Assembly: GCA_003343565.1 (NCBI GenBank)
Contig: QALA01000017.1
Location: 1-29,680, forward strand
Origin: Verrucomicrobiota bacterium
GTDB lineage: Bacteria; Verrucomicrobiota; Verrucomicrobiia; Opitutales; Intestinicryptomonadaceae
Direction: 5' to 3'
DNA: 29,680 nucleotides
Position numbers and translations under genes: made by a program. Shown here in pieces: positions 17,077 through 24,459 of this stretch (position 1 is its first letter; every line of letters begins with the position of its first letter). A model generated the notes under the pieces. The model was not told the origin of the DNA and searched no databases. It saw only the letters and a program-made list of their open reading frames with translations.

Positions 17077-18060
17077 ATGCGCCTGACGAGACGAAGTTTC
17101 CTGTTTCTGCTCCTGACGATAGCCCCTTGCGCCAAACTTTTTGCCGTAAACGTAAAGGGGATTTCGTATATGTCGCTCAGGGAACTGGCGCGCGCTTGCG
17201 GAATGAGAATGACCGCGCTTAAGGACAAAAAATTCCAGTCGGTTTACAGCAAGACTTCCAGAATGTCGTTTGAAGTCAATTCGCGGAACTTCACGCTCAA
17301 CAACGTCTCTGTGTGGCTCGGCCACCCCGTGGTGAAACGCGGCGAAATGCTGTACGTCGCAAAAAACGACTACCTCAAGACGATACTTCCCGTGCTCTTT
17401 CCCCAAAAGCTCGACAACATTCCGAAAGTCTTTCACATATACCTCGACGCCGGGCATGGGGGAAAAGATGTCGGCGCTCAAAACCGCGCGCTCAAAATGA
17501 CCGAAAAGGCCGTGGCGCTCGACGTGACGCTGCGGCTCGGACGGATACTCAGAAAGAACGGCTACCGCGTGTCGTTCTCGCGCACTTCCGACAAATTCGT
17601 GGAGCTGTCCGACAGGGCCGAGGACGCCGCAAACAAAAGGGCCGACCTCTTTCTGAGCATACACTGCAACGCGGCCTCCCCGTCGGTTTCGGGAGTGGAG
17701 ACTTTTGCGATGACGCCCCGCTCTATGCCTTCGACCTCGTCGGGCGCGCTGTCAAGATCGGATAGAACCCAGCATGAGGGCAACGCCACGGACGGCTGGA
17801 ACCAGCTTTTTGCGTATTATGTCCAACGCGGCCTTGCGGCGGCGACGCGATCTGACGACCGCGGCGTAAAGCGCGCGCGCTTCGCCGTCCTAAAGAAGAC
17901 ACCCATGCCGTCTGCGCTCGTGGAGATAGGATTTTTGTCCAACAATGCGGAGGCTCGCAAGCTGTCGTCCGCGGTTTACCGCCAGAGAATAGCCGATTCT
18001 CTGGCAAACTCCATAATGCGCTACCACTCGACGATACGCCGGCTTCAAAAAATGAAATAA
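17077..18060 (+). CDS. N-acetylmuramoyl-L-alanine amidase (AmiC-type, Amidase_3) with Tat-like signal
   Basis: It cleaves the amide bond between N-acetylmuramic acid and the stem peptide, as in daughter-cell separation. The 327-residue precursor has a twin-arginine-like signal: L-T-R-R-S-F-L-F, hydrophobic core, likely cleavage after K-L-F-A (residue 23). E. coli AmiA and AmiC are also Tat exported. Residues about 25-110 resemble a copper-amine-oxidase-N-like stalk domain (Y-M-S-L-R-E-L-A, then M-L-Y-V). The catalytic domain (118-325) keeps the zinc ligands His127 (D-A-G-H-G-G), Glu143 and His196 (S-I-H-C-N-A), and catalytic Glu283 (L-V-E-I-G-F-L-S-N). It begins 18 bases after infC and is probably co-transcribed with it. 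Confidence 0.93.
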   Translation: MRLTRRSFLFLLLTIAPCAKLFAVNVKGISYMSLRELARACGMRMTALKDKKFQSVYSKTSRMSFEVNSRNFTLNNVSVWLGHPVVKRGEMLYVAKNDYLKTILPVLFPQKLDNIPKVFHIYLDAGHGGKDVGAQNRALKMTEKAVALDVTLRLGRILRKNGYRVSFSRTSDKFVELSDRAEDAANKRADLFLSIHCNAASPSVSGVETFAMTPRSMPSTSSGALSRSDRTQHEGNATDGWNQLFAYYVQRGLAAATRSDDRGVKRARFAVLKKTPMPSALVEIGFLSNNAEARKLSSAVYRQRIADSLANSIMRYHSTIRRLQKMK

Positions 18061-18497
18061 CGCCGGCCGCGCAGTGCGCGAAATAATGCCGCCGCGCCGC
18101 ATTGTACCGAAATGGCGCCGCGTCGCGCTCGAAAATTATTGGCTCAATATGCCGGAGGGGGCATTCAATCCCCGTAAAAAGCTGCCGAACGAAGATTGCG
18201 AACGAAAAGTTCCCTATCCGTCCAATGTAAAACGCCGGCCGCGATTCTATTTATCATTTCTTCACGCAAAAGATTTTTCTTGCGCGCAAAACCTCAAAAG
18301 CGTCTTCTCCAAAAAAACGCCCGCCGCAAAGATTTTTTAGTCCGCAAAAAAAATGCGGGGGCGCGTTTAGATCCGTCAAAATCCCGAAAGAGCCTGCGCT
18401 CGTAAAAATGCCGCCTCCGCAAGATGCGGCAACGCTTGACAGTCCGAACGCCTGATGGTCCGCAAAAAAAATTGCGGGGCGCAAATCCGAAAACGCA
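18061..18497. other. Spacer with three similar short hairpins
   Basis: No gene is supported between the amidase and purC ends, which converge here. Three inverted repeats of the form CCGCA-N-TGCGG lie at about 18342-18358, 18417-18429 and 18460-18477. The outer two share a longer direct repeat (GTCCGC, eight As, GCGGGG) about 118 bases apart. A perfect 6-bp palindrome (CGCGCA-G-TGCGCG) at 18068-18080 follows the amidase stop. Confidence 0.5.
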
Positions 18498-18529
18498 TTT
18501 GCGCAATCGGCTTTTACCGATTGCGCAAA
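18498..18529 (-). terminator. Hairpin after purC, probable terminator
   Basis: A perfect 13-bp stem (18498-18510 with 18517-18529) closes a 6-base loop, 26 bases beyond the purC stop. The base of the stem is AAA/TTT, and the T run is short and broken on the minus strand. It is a very stable hairpin but only a partly canonical terminator; being symmetrical, it could act for both converging genes. Confidence 0.55.
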
Positions 18530-18555
18530 CAAAAAGAAATCCGCCGTCAAAAAAA

Positions 18556-19449
18556 CTACTTCATAAGCTTGTCTAGCGCCTCGCCATAACAGGATATGGT
18601 GTTGGCCACGACGTCCGGCGGCAAAACGGGGCCAGGCGCGCGCTTGTCCCAGCCGAGATTCTCAAGCCAATCCCTCACATACTGCTTGTCGTAGGAAGGC
18701 TGGGAACGCCCGACCTCGTATTTGTCGGCGGGCCAGTAGCGCGACGAATCCGGAGTGAGAACCTCGTCTATCAAATACGCCTTCCCGTCGGAATCCGCGC
18801 CGAATTCAAACTTTGTGTCCGCCAAGATTATTCCGCACTCCGCAGCCTTTTTCGCCCCCATTTCATACAGCGCGATACTAGCGCGCTTTATCCGGGAAAA
18901 GGCATCTTCGCCCAAAATCGCGGCGCACTCTTCATTGGTAATGGGCATGTCGTGCCCCTCCGCGGCCTTTGTCGTCGGAGTAAAGAGCGGGGCGGGAAGC
19001 TTCTGGCTCTCGCCCATTCCGGCGGGAAGGGAAAATTCAAAGAGCTTTCCCGTGCGCTCGTACTCCTTCCAGCCGCTCCCGGTAAGATAGCCGCGAACTA
19101 TGGCTTCAATCGGCATGGGCTTGAGCTTCTTTACAATCATCGAGCGTTCAATAAGCTCCGGGCGATTCTTCAGAAGCTCCCGCACGCGCGCGTCGTGGTC
19201 TGGCACGATGTGCGTCGGCATAATTTCCGCCGCAAACTTAAACCACCAGAGGCTTATCTGGGTCAGCAAAATTCCCTTACCGGGAACGCCGTTGGGCATT
19301 ATGACGTCGAATGCGGAAATGCGATCCGTGGCCACAATCAGCAATTCGTCGCCCAAATCAAAATTTTCGCGGACTTTCCCCTTCGACACTTTTTTAAACG
19401 GGAGGCCCTCGACCTCCATCAACGCCTCTTTCGGAAGATTAAATTTCAT
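18556..19449 (-). CDS. purC: Phosphoribosylaminoimidazole-succinocarboxamide synthase
   Basis: It joins CAIR and aspartate with ATP to form SAICAR in purine synthesis. The 297-residue length matches the longer, yeast-like SAICAR synthetases rather than the compact 237-residue bacterial type. Seen in order: G-K-V-R-E-N-F-D (ATP-binding loop, about 24-31), D-R-I-S-A-F-D-V-I-M-P (about 42-52), I-V-R-G-Y-L-T-G-S-G-W (substrate site, about 117-127), T-P-T-T-K-A near 156, and L-x-D-E-V-L-T-P-D-S-S-R (about 226-237). The ATG at 19449 is the natural start. No other pur genes are near. The upstream sequence is AT-rich, with TATGCA as a possible -10 box. Confidence 0.96.
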   Translation of the reverse strand: MKFNLPKEALMEVEGLPFKKVSKGKVRENFDLGDELLIVATDRISAFDVIMPNGVPGKGILLTQISLWWFKFAAEIMPTHIVPDHDARVRELLKNRPELIERSMIVKKLKPMPIEAIVRGYLTGSGWKEYERTGKLFEFSLPAGMGESQKLPAPLFTPTTKAAEGHDMPITNEECAAILGEDAFSRIKRASIALYEMGAKKAAECGIILADTKFEFGADSDGKAYLIDEVLTPDSSRYWPADKYEVGRSQPSYDKQYVRDWLENLGWDKRAPGPVLPPDVVANTISCYGEALDKLMK

Positions 19450-19613
19450 AATTCGTCCATTGCATACAACACCGCGAGGAAATCAACCATTTTCCGAGCC
19501 GTTTCCCGCGCCGATATAACGCGCTTTGCAGAACAAGCAAAAGTCGCGCGCGAAATTTTACGGACTGCCGAAGGCCGCGGAAACGGCGGACGTATCCGCG
19601 CCAAATCCCGCGC

Positions 19614-20098
19614 GCGCACAAGAAAAATCAATGAAACAATGCTCATAATAGCCCCCAAGCAAGCGGATAGGCGCAACGCGAAAGAACGCCATATCGGCAA
19701 CGAAATTAATCAACACGCGCGCAAAGACCTCTTTACGCACGTTAAAAAAACGCGCAAAAAAAATGAAAAATTCAAGAACGGACTAAAGGGACGCCGCCCG
19801 CATTTCCCAAAGCTCAAACGGCCGAACGCAAACGGAAAAAAATATGCTCCCGCAAAACAGACGGAAAAATTAAACATAGACAAATCTTGCGAGTATTTAC
19901 CCCCACCCACGCAACGCGCGCGCAAAAAAACCAATGCGCACAAAGAAAATCAATGAAACAATGCTCACAATAGCCCCCCCAAGCAAGCGGACAGGCGCAA
20001 CGCGAAAGAACGCCATATCGGCAGCGAAATTAATCAACACGCGCGCAAAGACATTTTTTACGCACGTTAAAAAAACGCGCAAAAAAAACGAATATTCC
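19614..20098. repeat. Two direct repeats of about 160 bp, 322 bp apart, in the purC-Sel1 spacer
   Basis: Unit 1 (19614-19773) and unit 2 (19936-20098) are about 90 percent identical by eye. Differences include CCCCC versus CCCCCCC and a 1-base indel near 19731/20053, so any frame through one is broken in the other. On the minus strand, unit 2 has an open frame with a hydrophobic stretch (L-L-G-G-A-I-V-S-I-V-S-L-I-F-F-V). The sequence between the units and at 19450-19613 shows no gene. The whole 713-bp spacer is A-rich on the plus strand. Confidence 0.85.
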
Positions 20099-20112
20099 AA
20101 GAAGAGCGAACT

Positions 20113-20162
20113 CCGCTTTAAGCAATTTGCGCGCCTTCGCGCAAGGCGGCGCGCTAAAGCGG
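20113..20162 (-). terminator. Nested hairpin directly after the Sel1-repeat gene
   Basis: Outer arms CCGCTTTA (20113-20120) and TAAAGCGG (20155-20162) pair perfectly and enclose a second perfect 7-bp stem TTGCGCG/CGCGCAA with a 4-base loop. The structure starts right after the TAG stop. No T run follows immediately; two T tracts occur about 30 bases further on the minus strand. It could be a terminator or an RNA 3'-end stabiliser. Confidence 0.45.
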
Positions 20163-21011
20163 CTACTCGGCGGCGGCCTCGTTCCTGCGTTTCTGATTGC
20201 GCTCCATCATAATCTGCATACGCAAATCCTCGGCGGGTTTGACGGCCTTTTCAAAGCCTTTGGCGGCCGCGTCGGAATAAAGCTTGAACGCCTTTTCCTT
20301 ATCCTTCGGAACGCCCCTGCCGGTTTGATAGCATATCGCAAGATGGTACATCGCCTCCGGATTTCCCTTGTCCACTGCGGCATTCCAAACTGCGGCGGCC
20401 TTATAGTAATCCACCGCAGTTCCGTCGCCGGTAAAATAGCAGAGGGCAAGATAGGTCTGGGCTATATCGTTGTCCTGTTCGGCGGCGGCCTTCCAAAGTT
20501 CGAACGCCTTTCTCGCGTCGCGCTCGACCCCCTCTCCGCGCGCATAGGCAAAAGCAAGATTCGTCTGCGCGCGCGAGTGGTTCTGCTTTGCGGCGTTCGA
20601 CCACCAGAAAACCGCAGTCGGAGCGTCGCGCATTACGCCTATGCCCTTGAAATACGCCACGCCCAAAAAATACTGCGCCTCCGCATCGCCGAGCTTGGCG
20701 GCCTGCTGAAGCAATTTTATCGCATAGGGAATGTTGACGTCCACTCCCCTGCCCGACAAATACAGCGAAGCCAAATTTGTAATGGCGCGCACGCTCCCGT
20801 TTCTCGACGCGGTATTCCACCACGCCATGGCCGCCGCGTAATTCGGAACGCCCTTGCCTCCTTCTCCGCCGGCATAATATTCGCCCACTTCATTCTGCGC
20901 GTCCGCGTCGCCTTTTTTTGCGTCCTCAAGGCGTTTTTTAAAGTCGAACTGCGCCGCAAAGGCGGCCGCGCAAAGAAAAAGTCCCAAAAGTGCCGTAAAA
21001 AGTTTCTTCAT
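20163..21011 (-). CDS. Exported Sel1-repeat (TPR-like) protein
   Basis: This 282-residue protein has a clear signal peptide (M-K-K, hydrophobic core, cleavage after A-A-F-A near residue 20). The rest is six Sel1-like repeats of about 36 residues from about 33 to 265. Each has the pattern A-x-x-x-L-G-x-x-Y-x-x-G-x-G-V followed by A-x-x-W-x-x-A-A, for example A-Q-Y-F-L-G-V-A-Y-F-K-G-I-G-V. Such alpha-solenoids bind proteins, often in the periplasm or envelope; no enzymatic residues are present. The last 20 residues are charged. The start at 21011 fits the signal peptide. It has its own promoter and a hairpin after the stop, so it is probably monocistronic. The partner is unknown. Confidence 0.88.
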   Translation of the reverse strand: MKKLFTALLGLFLCAAAFAAQFDFKKRLEDAKKGDADAQNEVGEYYAGGEGGKGVPNYAAAMAWWNTASRNGSVRAITNLASLYLSGRGVDVNIPYAIKLLQQAAKLGDAEAQYFLGVAYFKGIGVMRDAPTAVFWWSNAAKQNHSRAQTNLAFAYARGEGVERDARKAFELWKAAAEQDNDIAQTYLALCYFTGDGTAVDYYKAAAVWNAAVDKGNPEAMYHLAICYQTGRGVPKDKEKAFKLYSDAAAKGFEKAVKPAEDLRMQIMMERNQKRRNEAAAE

Positions 21012-21038
21012 GGTACACATTCTTTTCGGAGCGCGGCA

Positions 21039-21066
21039 ATTTTACAAGACTAAAACCGCCCGGCAA
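21039..21066 (-). promoter_or_regulatory. Promoter of the Sel1-repeat gene
   Basis: On the minus strand TTGCCG (plus 21061-21066) and TAAAAT (21039-21044) are separated by 16 bases, giving a leader of about 20 bases. Only a weak purine stretch precedes the ATG. Confidence 0.5.
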
Positions 21067-21111
21067 CCCCGCCGCCGGCATGAATGCGCATAGGGAAAGC
21101 CAAACGAACAC

Positions 21112-21139
21112 CTAACGTCTAAAGCCTAATACTTAAAAC
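21112..21139. repeat. Four tandem heptamers in the uvrB-Sel1 spacer
   Basis: CTAACGT, CTAAAGC, CTAATAC and TTAAAAC follow one another with no gap, sharing (C/T)TAA and a three-base variable end. This is a short degenerate heptanucleotide array in a 203-bp spacer that otherwise holds only the Sel1 gene promoter. Confidence 0.5.
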
Positions 21140-21214
21140 CCTCCGCATGCGGCCAACGTCGAAATGCAGATGCCTCCGCCACGCTTAAAGCGGCGTTCCC
21201 CATTGGGGCGCGCC

Positions 21215-23254
21215 CTATTTGGAACCTCTGCGCCGACTCCCCGAAAGTCTGGATTTCGAACGTTTCGCGCCGGAGCCCGACACGGCCGCCCCTCGCGCTC
21301 CGAACCCCGCGCGAATCGACTTAATTTGGTCGCGCAAAATCGCCGCCCGCTCAAATTCGAGCCTCTCTGCGGCCTCCAGCATTTCCTCGCGCATCTGGGC
21401 GACGACCTCCTCCAATTCCCCGGCGGACTTTTTCGCAATTTTTTCGAGCGGATCCTCCTTTTTCTTTGCCAGCGATTTCTCAATCGGTCTGGATACGCCC
21501 TTCGGCACGATGCCGTGTTCGCGGTTGAACTTCATTTGAATCTCGCGCCGCCTGGAACATACGTCGAGCGCGTTTTTCAGAGACCCCGTCATGTTGTCGG
21601 CATAGAGAATCACCCGGCCCCGCTCGTGGCGCGCCGCGCGTCCCGCAGTCTGAATGAGGCTTGTGGAGCTTCGCAGAAAGCCCTCCTTGTCCGCGTCGAG
21701 TATGCAGACCAGCGAAACTTCCGGAACGTCCAGCCCCTCCCTCAAGAGATTGACTCCGACAAGCGCGTCGAAATCCCCCTTGCGCAGGCGTCGCAAAATT
21801 TCCACGCGCTCTATTGCGTCGATATCCGAATGCAGATACTCCACGCGCACGCCCCCCTCGCGCAGATAGTCGGATATTTCCTCGCTCATGCGCTTGGTAA
21901 GGGCGGTGACGAAAACCCGCTCCCCCCTGGCCGCGGCGGCCTTTATCTCGGCGGCGCAGTCCTCGACCTGCCCCTTTATGGGGCGCACAATCATCTCCGG
22001 ATCGAGAAGTCCCGTCGGCCGTATTAGCTGTTCCGTCACGCGCGAGCTTACCGAAAGCTCGTAATCCGACGGCGTGGCTGAGACGAACACAGTGCGGCCG
22101 GTCAGCCCGGAGAATTCGTCCGGACGCAGCGGGCGGTTGTCGAGCGCGCTCGGAAGGCGGAAGCCGTACTCTATCAGACGCTCCTTGCGCGACCTGTCGC
22201 CCAGATACATTCCCCCTATCTGCGGCCATGTGACGTGGCTTTCGTCGATGAACAAAATTGCGTCTTTGGGAAAGAAATCCAAAAGGCACCACGGGCGGGA
22301 GCCCGCGGGGCGCCCGGCCAGATGCCTGGAATAATTCTCTATGCCCGTGCAAAAGCCGGTCTCGCGGAGCATATCGATGTCCTCGCAAGTCCGCATTCTT
22401 ATTCGCTGGGCCTCGATGAGTTTGCCGGCCTTCTCAAGCTCGGCGACGCGTTCGGCAAGCTCGTCACGAATGAGCGGTATCGCGCGCTCTATCGACTCCC
22501 TGGGCGTGACGAAACCTGTCGCCGGATAGATGTCGAATTTCTCAAGGCTGCCCGCCTGCGAGCCGGTCACGGGGTCTATCTTTTTCAGCCTGTCTATCTC
22601 GTCGCCGAAAAACTCCACGCGCAAAGCGGTGTCCAAATACGCCGGGAACACGTCCACGACGTCTCCGCGCACCCTGAAAACCCCGCGCTCAAAGGCTATG
22701 TCGTTGCGCGAATATCCGATGTCCACCAGCCCCCGCAGGAACGCGTCCCTGGAGACGCTGTTTCCGACGCGCAGAGGTATCATCATCTTTCTGAAATCCT
22801 CCGGCGAGCCCAGTCCGTATATGCACGATACGGTCGCTATCACAATCACGTCGCGGCGCGAGATTAGGGAACTGGCGGCGGAAATCCTGAGCCGCTCGAT
22901 TTCGTCGTTTATGGAGGAGTCCTTTTCGATGTACGTGTCGGTCTGCGGAATGTAGGCTTCGGGCTGGTAGTAGTCGTAATAACTGACGAAGTACTCGACG
23001 GCGTTATCCGGAAAGAACTCCTTAAACTCCGAATACAGCTGCGCCGACAGCGTCTTGTTGTGCGATATCACCAGCGCCGGCGAATTCATGCGCGCGATGA
23101 CGTTGGCCATGGTGTACGTCTTGCCGGAGCCGGTCACCCCGACAAGGGTCGAATACTTGTTGCCCGCCTCCAGCGAGGCGCACAAATCGGCTATCGCCTT
23201 CGGCTGGTCGCCTGAGGGAGCAAATTTTGAGGACAGTTTGAACAGACTTTCCAT
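21215..23254 (-). CDS. uvrB: UvrABC excision repair subunit B
   Basis: UvrB is the damage-verification helicase of nucleotide excision repair, loaded by UvrA and cut alongside by UvrC. At 679 residues it is close to E. coli (673). Walker A is G-V-T-G-S-G-K-T at 39-46. The beta-hairpin region that clamps DNA is Y-Y-D-Y-Y-Q-P-E-A-Y-I-P with D-S-S-I-N-D-E-I. The Walker B/DEAD-like D-E-S-H and helicase motif VI (Q-T-x-G-R-A-A-R) follow. A C-terminal UVR domain (L-E-F-E-R-A-A-I-L-R-D-Q-I) is followed by a basic Gly/Ser/Arg tail. An open frame continues upstream, but M-E-S-L-F-K-L at 23254 is the family start. It is divergent from trpS. Confidence 0.97.
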   Translation of the reverse strand: MESLFKLSSKFAPSGDQPKAIADLCASLEAGNKYSTLVGVTGSGKTYTMANVIARMNSPALVISHNKTLSAQLYSEFKEFFPDNAVEYFVSYYDYYQPEAYIPQTDTYIEKDSSINDEIERLRISAASSLISRRDVIVIATVSCIYGLGSPEDFRKMMIPLRVGNSVSRDAFLRGLVDIGYSRNDIAFERGVFRVRGDVVDVFPAYLDTALRVEFFGDEIDRLKKIDPVTGSQAGSLEKFDIYPATGFVTPRESIERAIPLIRDELAERVAELEKAGKLIEAQRIRMRTCEDIDMLRETGFCTGIENYSRHLAGRPAGSRPWCLLDFFPKDAILFIDESHVTWPQIGGMYLGDRSRKERLIEYGFRLPSALDNRPLRPDEFSGLTGRTVFVSATPSDYELSVSSRVTEQLIRPTGLLDPEMIVRPIKGQVEDCAAEIKAAAARGERVFVTALTKRMSEEISDYLREGGVRVEYLHSDIDAIERVEILRRLRKGDFDALVGVNLLREGLDVPEVSLVCILDADKEGFLRSSTSLIQTAGRAARHERGRVILYADNMTGSLKNALDVCSRRREIQMKFNREHGIVPKGVSRPIEKSLAKKKEDPLEKIAKKSAGELEEVVAQMREEMLEAAERLEFERAAILRDQIKSIRAGFGARGAAVSGSGAKRSKSRLSGSRRRGSK

Positions 23255-23278
23255 GCGTCCGACCCAAATTTTTCGCGC

Positions 23279-23308
23279 ATATTTTCCACGGCCGGAGAGT
23301 CCGTTCAA
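23279..23308 (-). promoter_or_regulatory. Candidate promoter of uvrB
   Basis: On the minus strand TTGAAC (plus 23303-23308) and AAATAT (23279-23284) are 18 bases apart, giving a leader of about 20 bases. The -35 box lies in one arm of an inverted repeat shared with the trpS side. I found no clear LexA-type palindrome here. Confidence 0.45.
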
Positions 23309-23373
23309 CACAATTCGCAAAATTCCGCGCCGAAGGGGCCGAAACGTCGAAAAAAGTTTTAAATTGTGTTGAA
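23304..23373. promoter_or_regulatory. Perfect 12-bp inverted repeat between uvrB and trpS
   Basis: TTCAACACAATT (23304-23315) and its exact reverse complement AATTGTGTTGAA (23362-23373) are 46 bases apart in the divergent control region. Read toward each gene, both arms give the same sequence, ending in a TTGAA that can serve as a -35 core. It may be a pair of identical operator/promoter elements or an RNA-forming element. Confidence 0.6.
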
Positions 23374-23409
23374 GAAAGCGGCGTTTTGCCCAAGACTTCA
23401 ACGCGCAAA

Positions 23410-24429
23410 ATGGACAATACACAGGAAAATAAAAAGGTCGTTCTTACATGCGCCCAGCCCACCGGAAAACTGCATCTGGGCAATTACCTCGGAGCGGTGA
23501 AAAACTGGGTGGGACTTCAGGATACCTGCGAATGCTATTACGGCGTGGTCGACATGCACGCAATAACCATACCGTACGTTCCCGCCGACCTGCGGCGCAA
23601 CGTCTACGAGTGCGCGGCCCAATACATGGCCTGCGGTCTGGATCCGAAAAAGTGCAGCCTCTTTTTGCAAAGCTCGGTGGTCGGGCACGCGGAGCTCGCC
23701 TGGATACTCGGCTGCGCCTGCCCGCTCGGACAGCTCGAAAGAATGACGCAGTTCAAGGACAAGGCGCGCAAACATTCCGACGCGATAAACAGCGGCCTCC
23801 TCTACTACCCCGTGCTCATGGCTGCCGATATCCTCATATACAACGCGGACTTCGTCCCGGTCGGCGAGGACCAAAAACAGCACATAGAACTCACCAGGGA
23901 CCTCGCCCAAAAATTCAACGCAAAATACTCCGACACTTTCAAGATTCCGGAGCCGTACATACCTCCGGCCGGCGCCAGAATAATGTCTTTGCAGTCGCCG
24001 AATTCAAAGATGTCGAAGTCCGACCCGAACCAAAACGGGACGCTTTACATTACGGACTCTCCCGACGCGCTCAACAAAAAGATAATGTCCGCCGTCACCG
24101 ACAGCGAAAACAGCGTGCGCCGCGGGGGCCCCAAAAAGGCCGGCATAACAAACCTCATATCCATAATGTCGGCGATTCTCTCCGTCCCGCCGGAACAGAT
24201 AGAGGACGACTTTGTCGGAAGGGGATACGGCGAATTTAAAAAAGCGGTCGCCGACGCGGTAATCGAACGCCTGCGCCCCGTGCGCGAAAAATTTGAAGAG
24301 ATAATGGCCGACAAGAAAATAATCGAGCAGGCTCTCGCCCGCGGAAGCGCGAACGCCCAGCGGCGCGCCGACAGAATCATGTCAAAGGTGTTCCGCAAAG
24401 TCGGGTTTCTCCAGTTCGGGAGGAAGTAG
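23410..24429 (+). CDS. trpS: Tryptophan--tRNA ligase
   Basis: It charges tRNA(Trp) with tryptophan in the cytoplasm. The 339 residues form a class I synthetase of usual length. The HIGH-equivalent is P-T-G-K-L-H-L-G-N (17-25) and the KMSKS loop is at 200-204. Other family blocks include Y-P-V-L-M-A-A-D-I-L (about 135-144), V-G-E-D-Q-K-Q-H (about 153-160) and the C-terminal alpha region. The ATG at 23410 was chosen over an in-frame TTG at 23386 because similarity begins after it and the longer form would extend into the promoter zone. It heads a plus-strand operon with the next three genes; no T-box or trp leader was seen in the short 5' region. Confidence 0.97.
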   Translation: MDNTQENKKVVLTCAQPTGKLHLGNYLGAVKNWVGLQDTCECYYGVVDMHAITIPYVPADLRRNVYECAAQYMACGLDPKKCSLFLQSSVVGHAELAWILGCACPLGQLERMTQFKDKARKHSDAINSGLLYYPVLMAADILIYNADFVPVGEDQKQHIELTRDLAQKFNAKYSDTFKIPEPYIPPAGARIMSLQSPNSKMSKSDPNQNGTLYITDSPDALNKKIMSAVTDSENSVRRGGPKKAGITNLISIMSAILSVPPEQIEDDFVGRGYGEFKKAVADAVIERLRPVREKFEEIMADKKIIEQALARGSANAQRRADRIMSKVFRKVGFLQFGRK

Positions 24430-24459
24430 GAGTCTTTAACAATAAAAGGCAGCAACAAC

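Noticed and set aside
23220..23410. SOS (LexA) operator upstream of uvrB
   Set aside because: Only a TGTTC-like half site was seen (minus strand, near 23240, inside the coding region); no full palindrome matching the TGTTC-N4-GAACA form known for Verrucomicrobiota was found.
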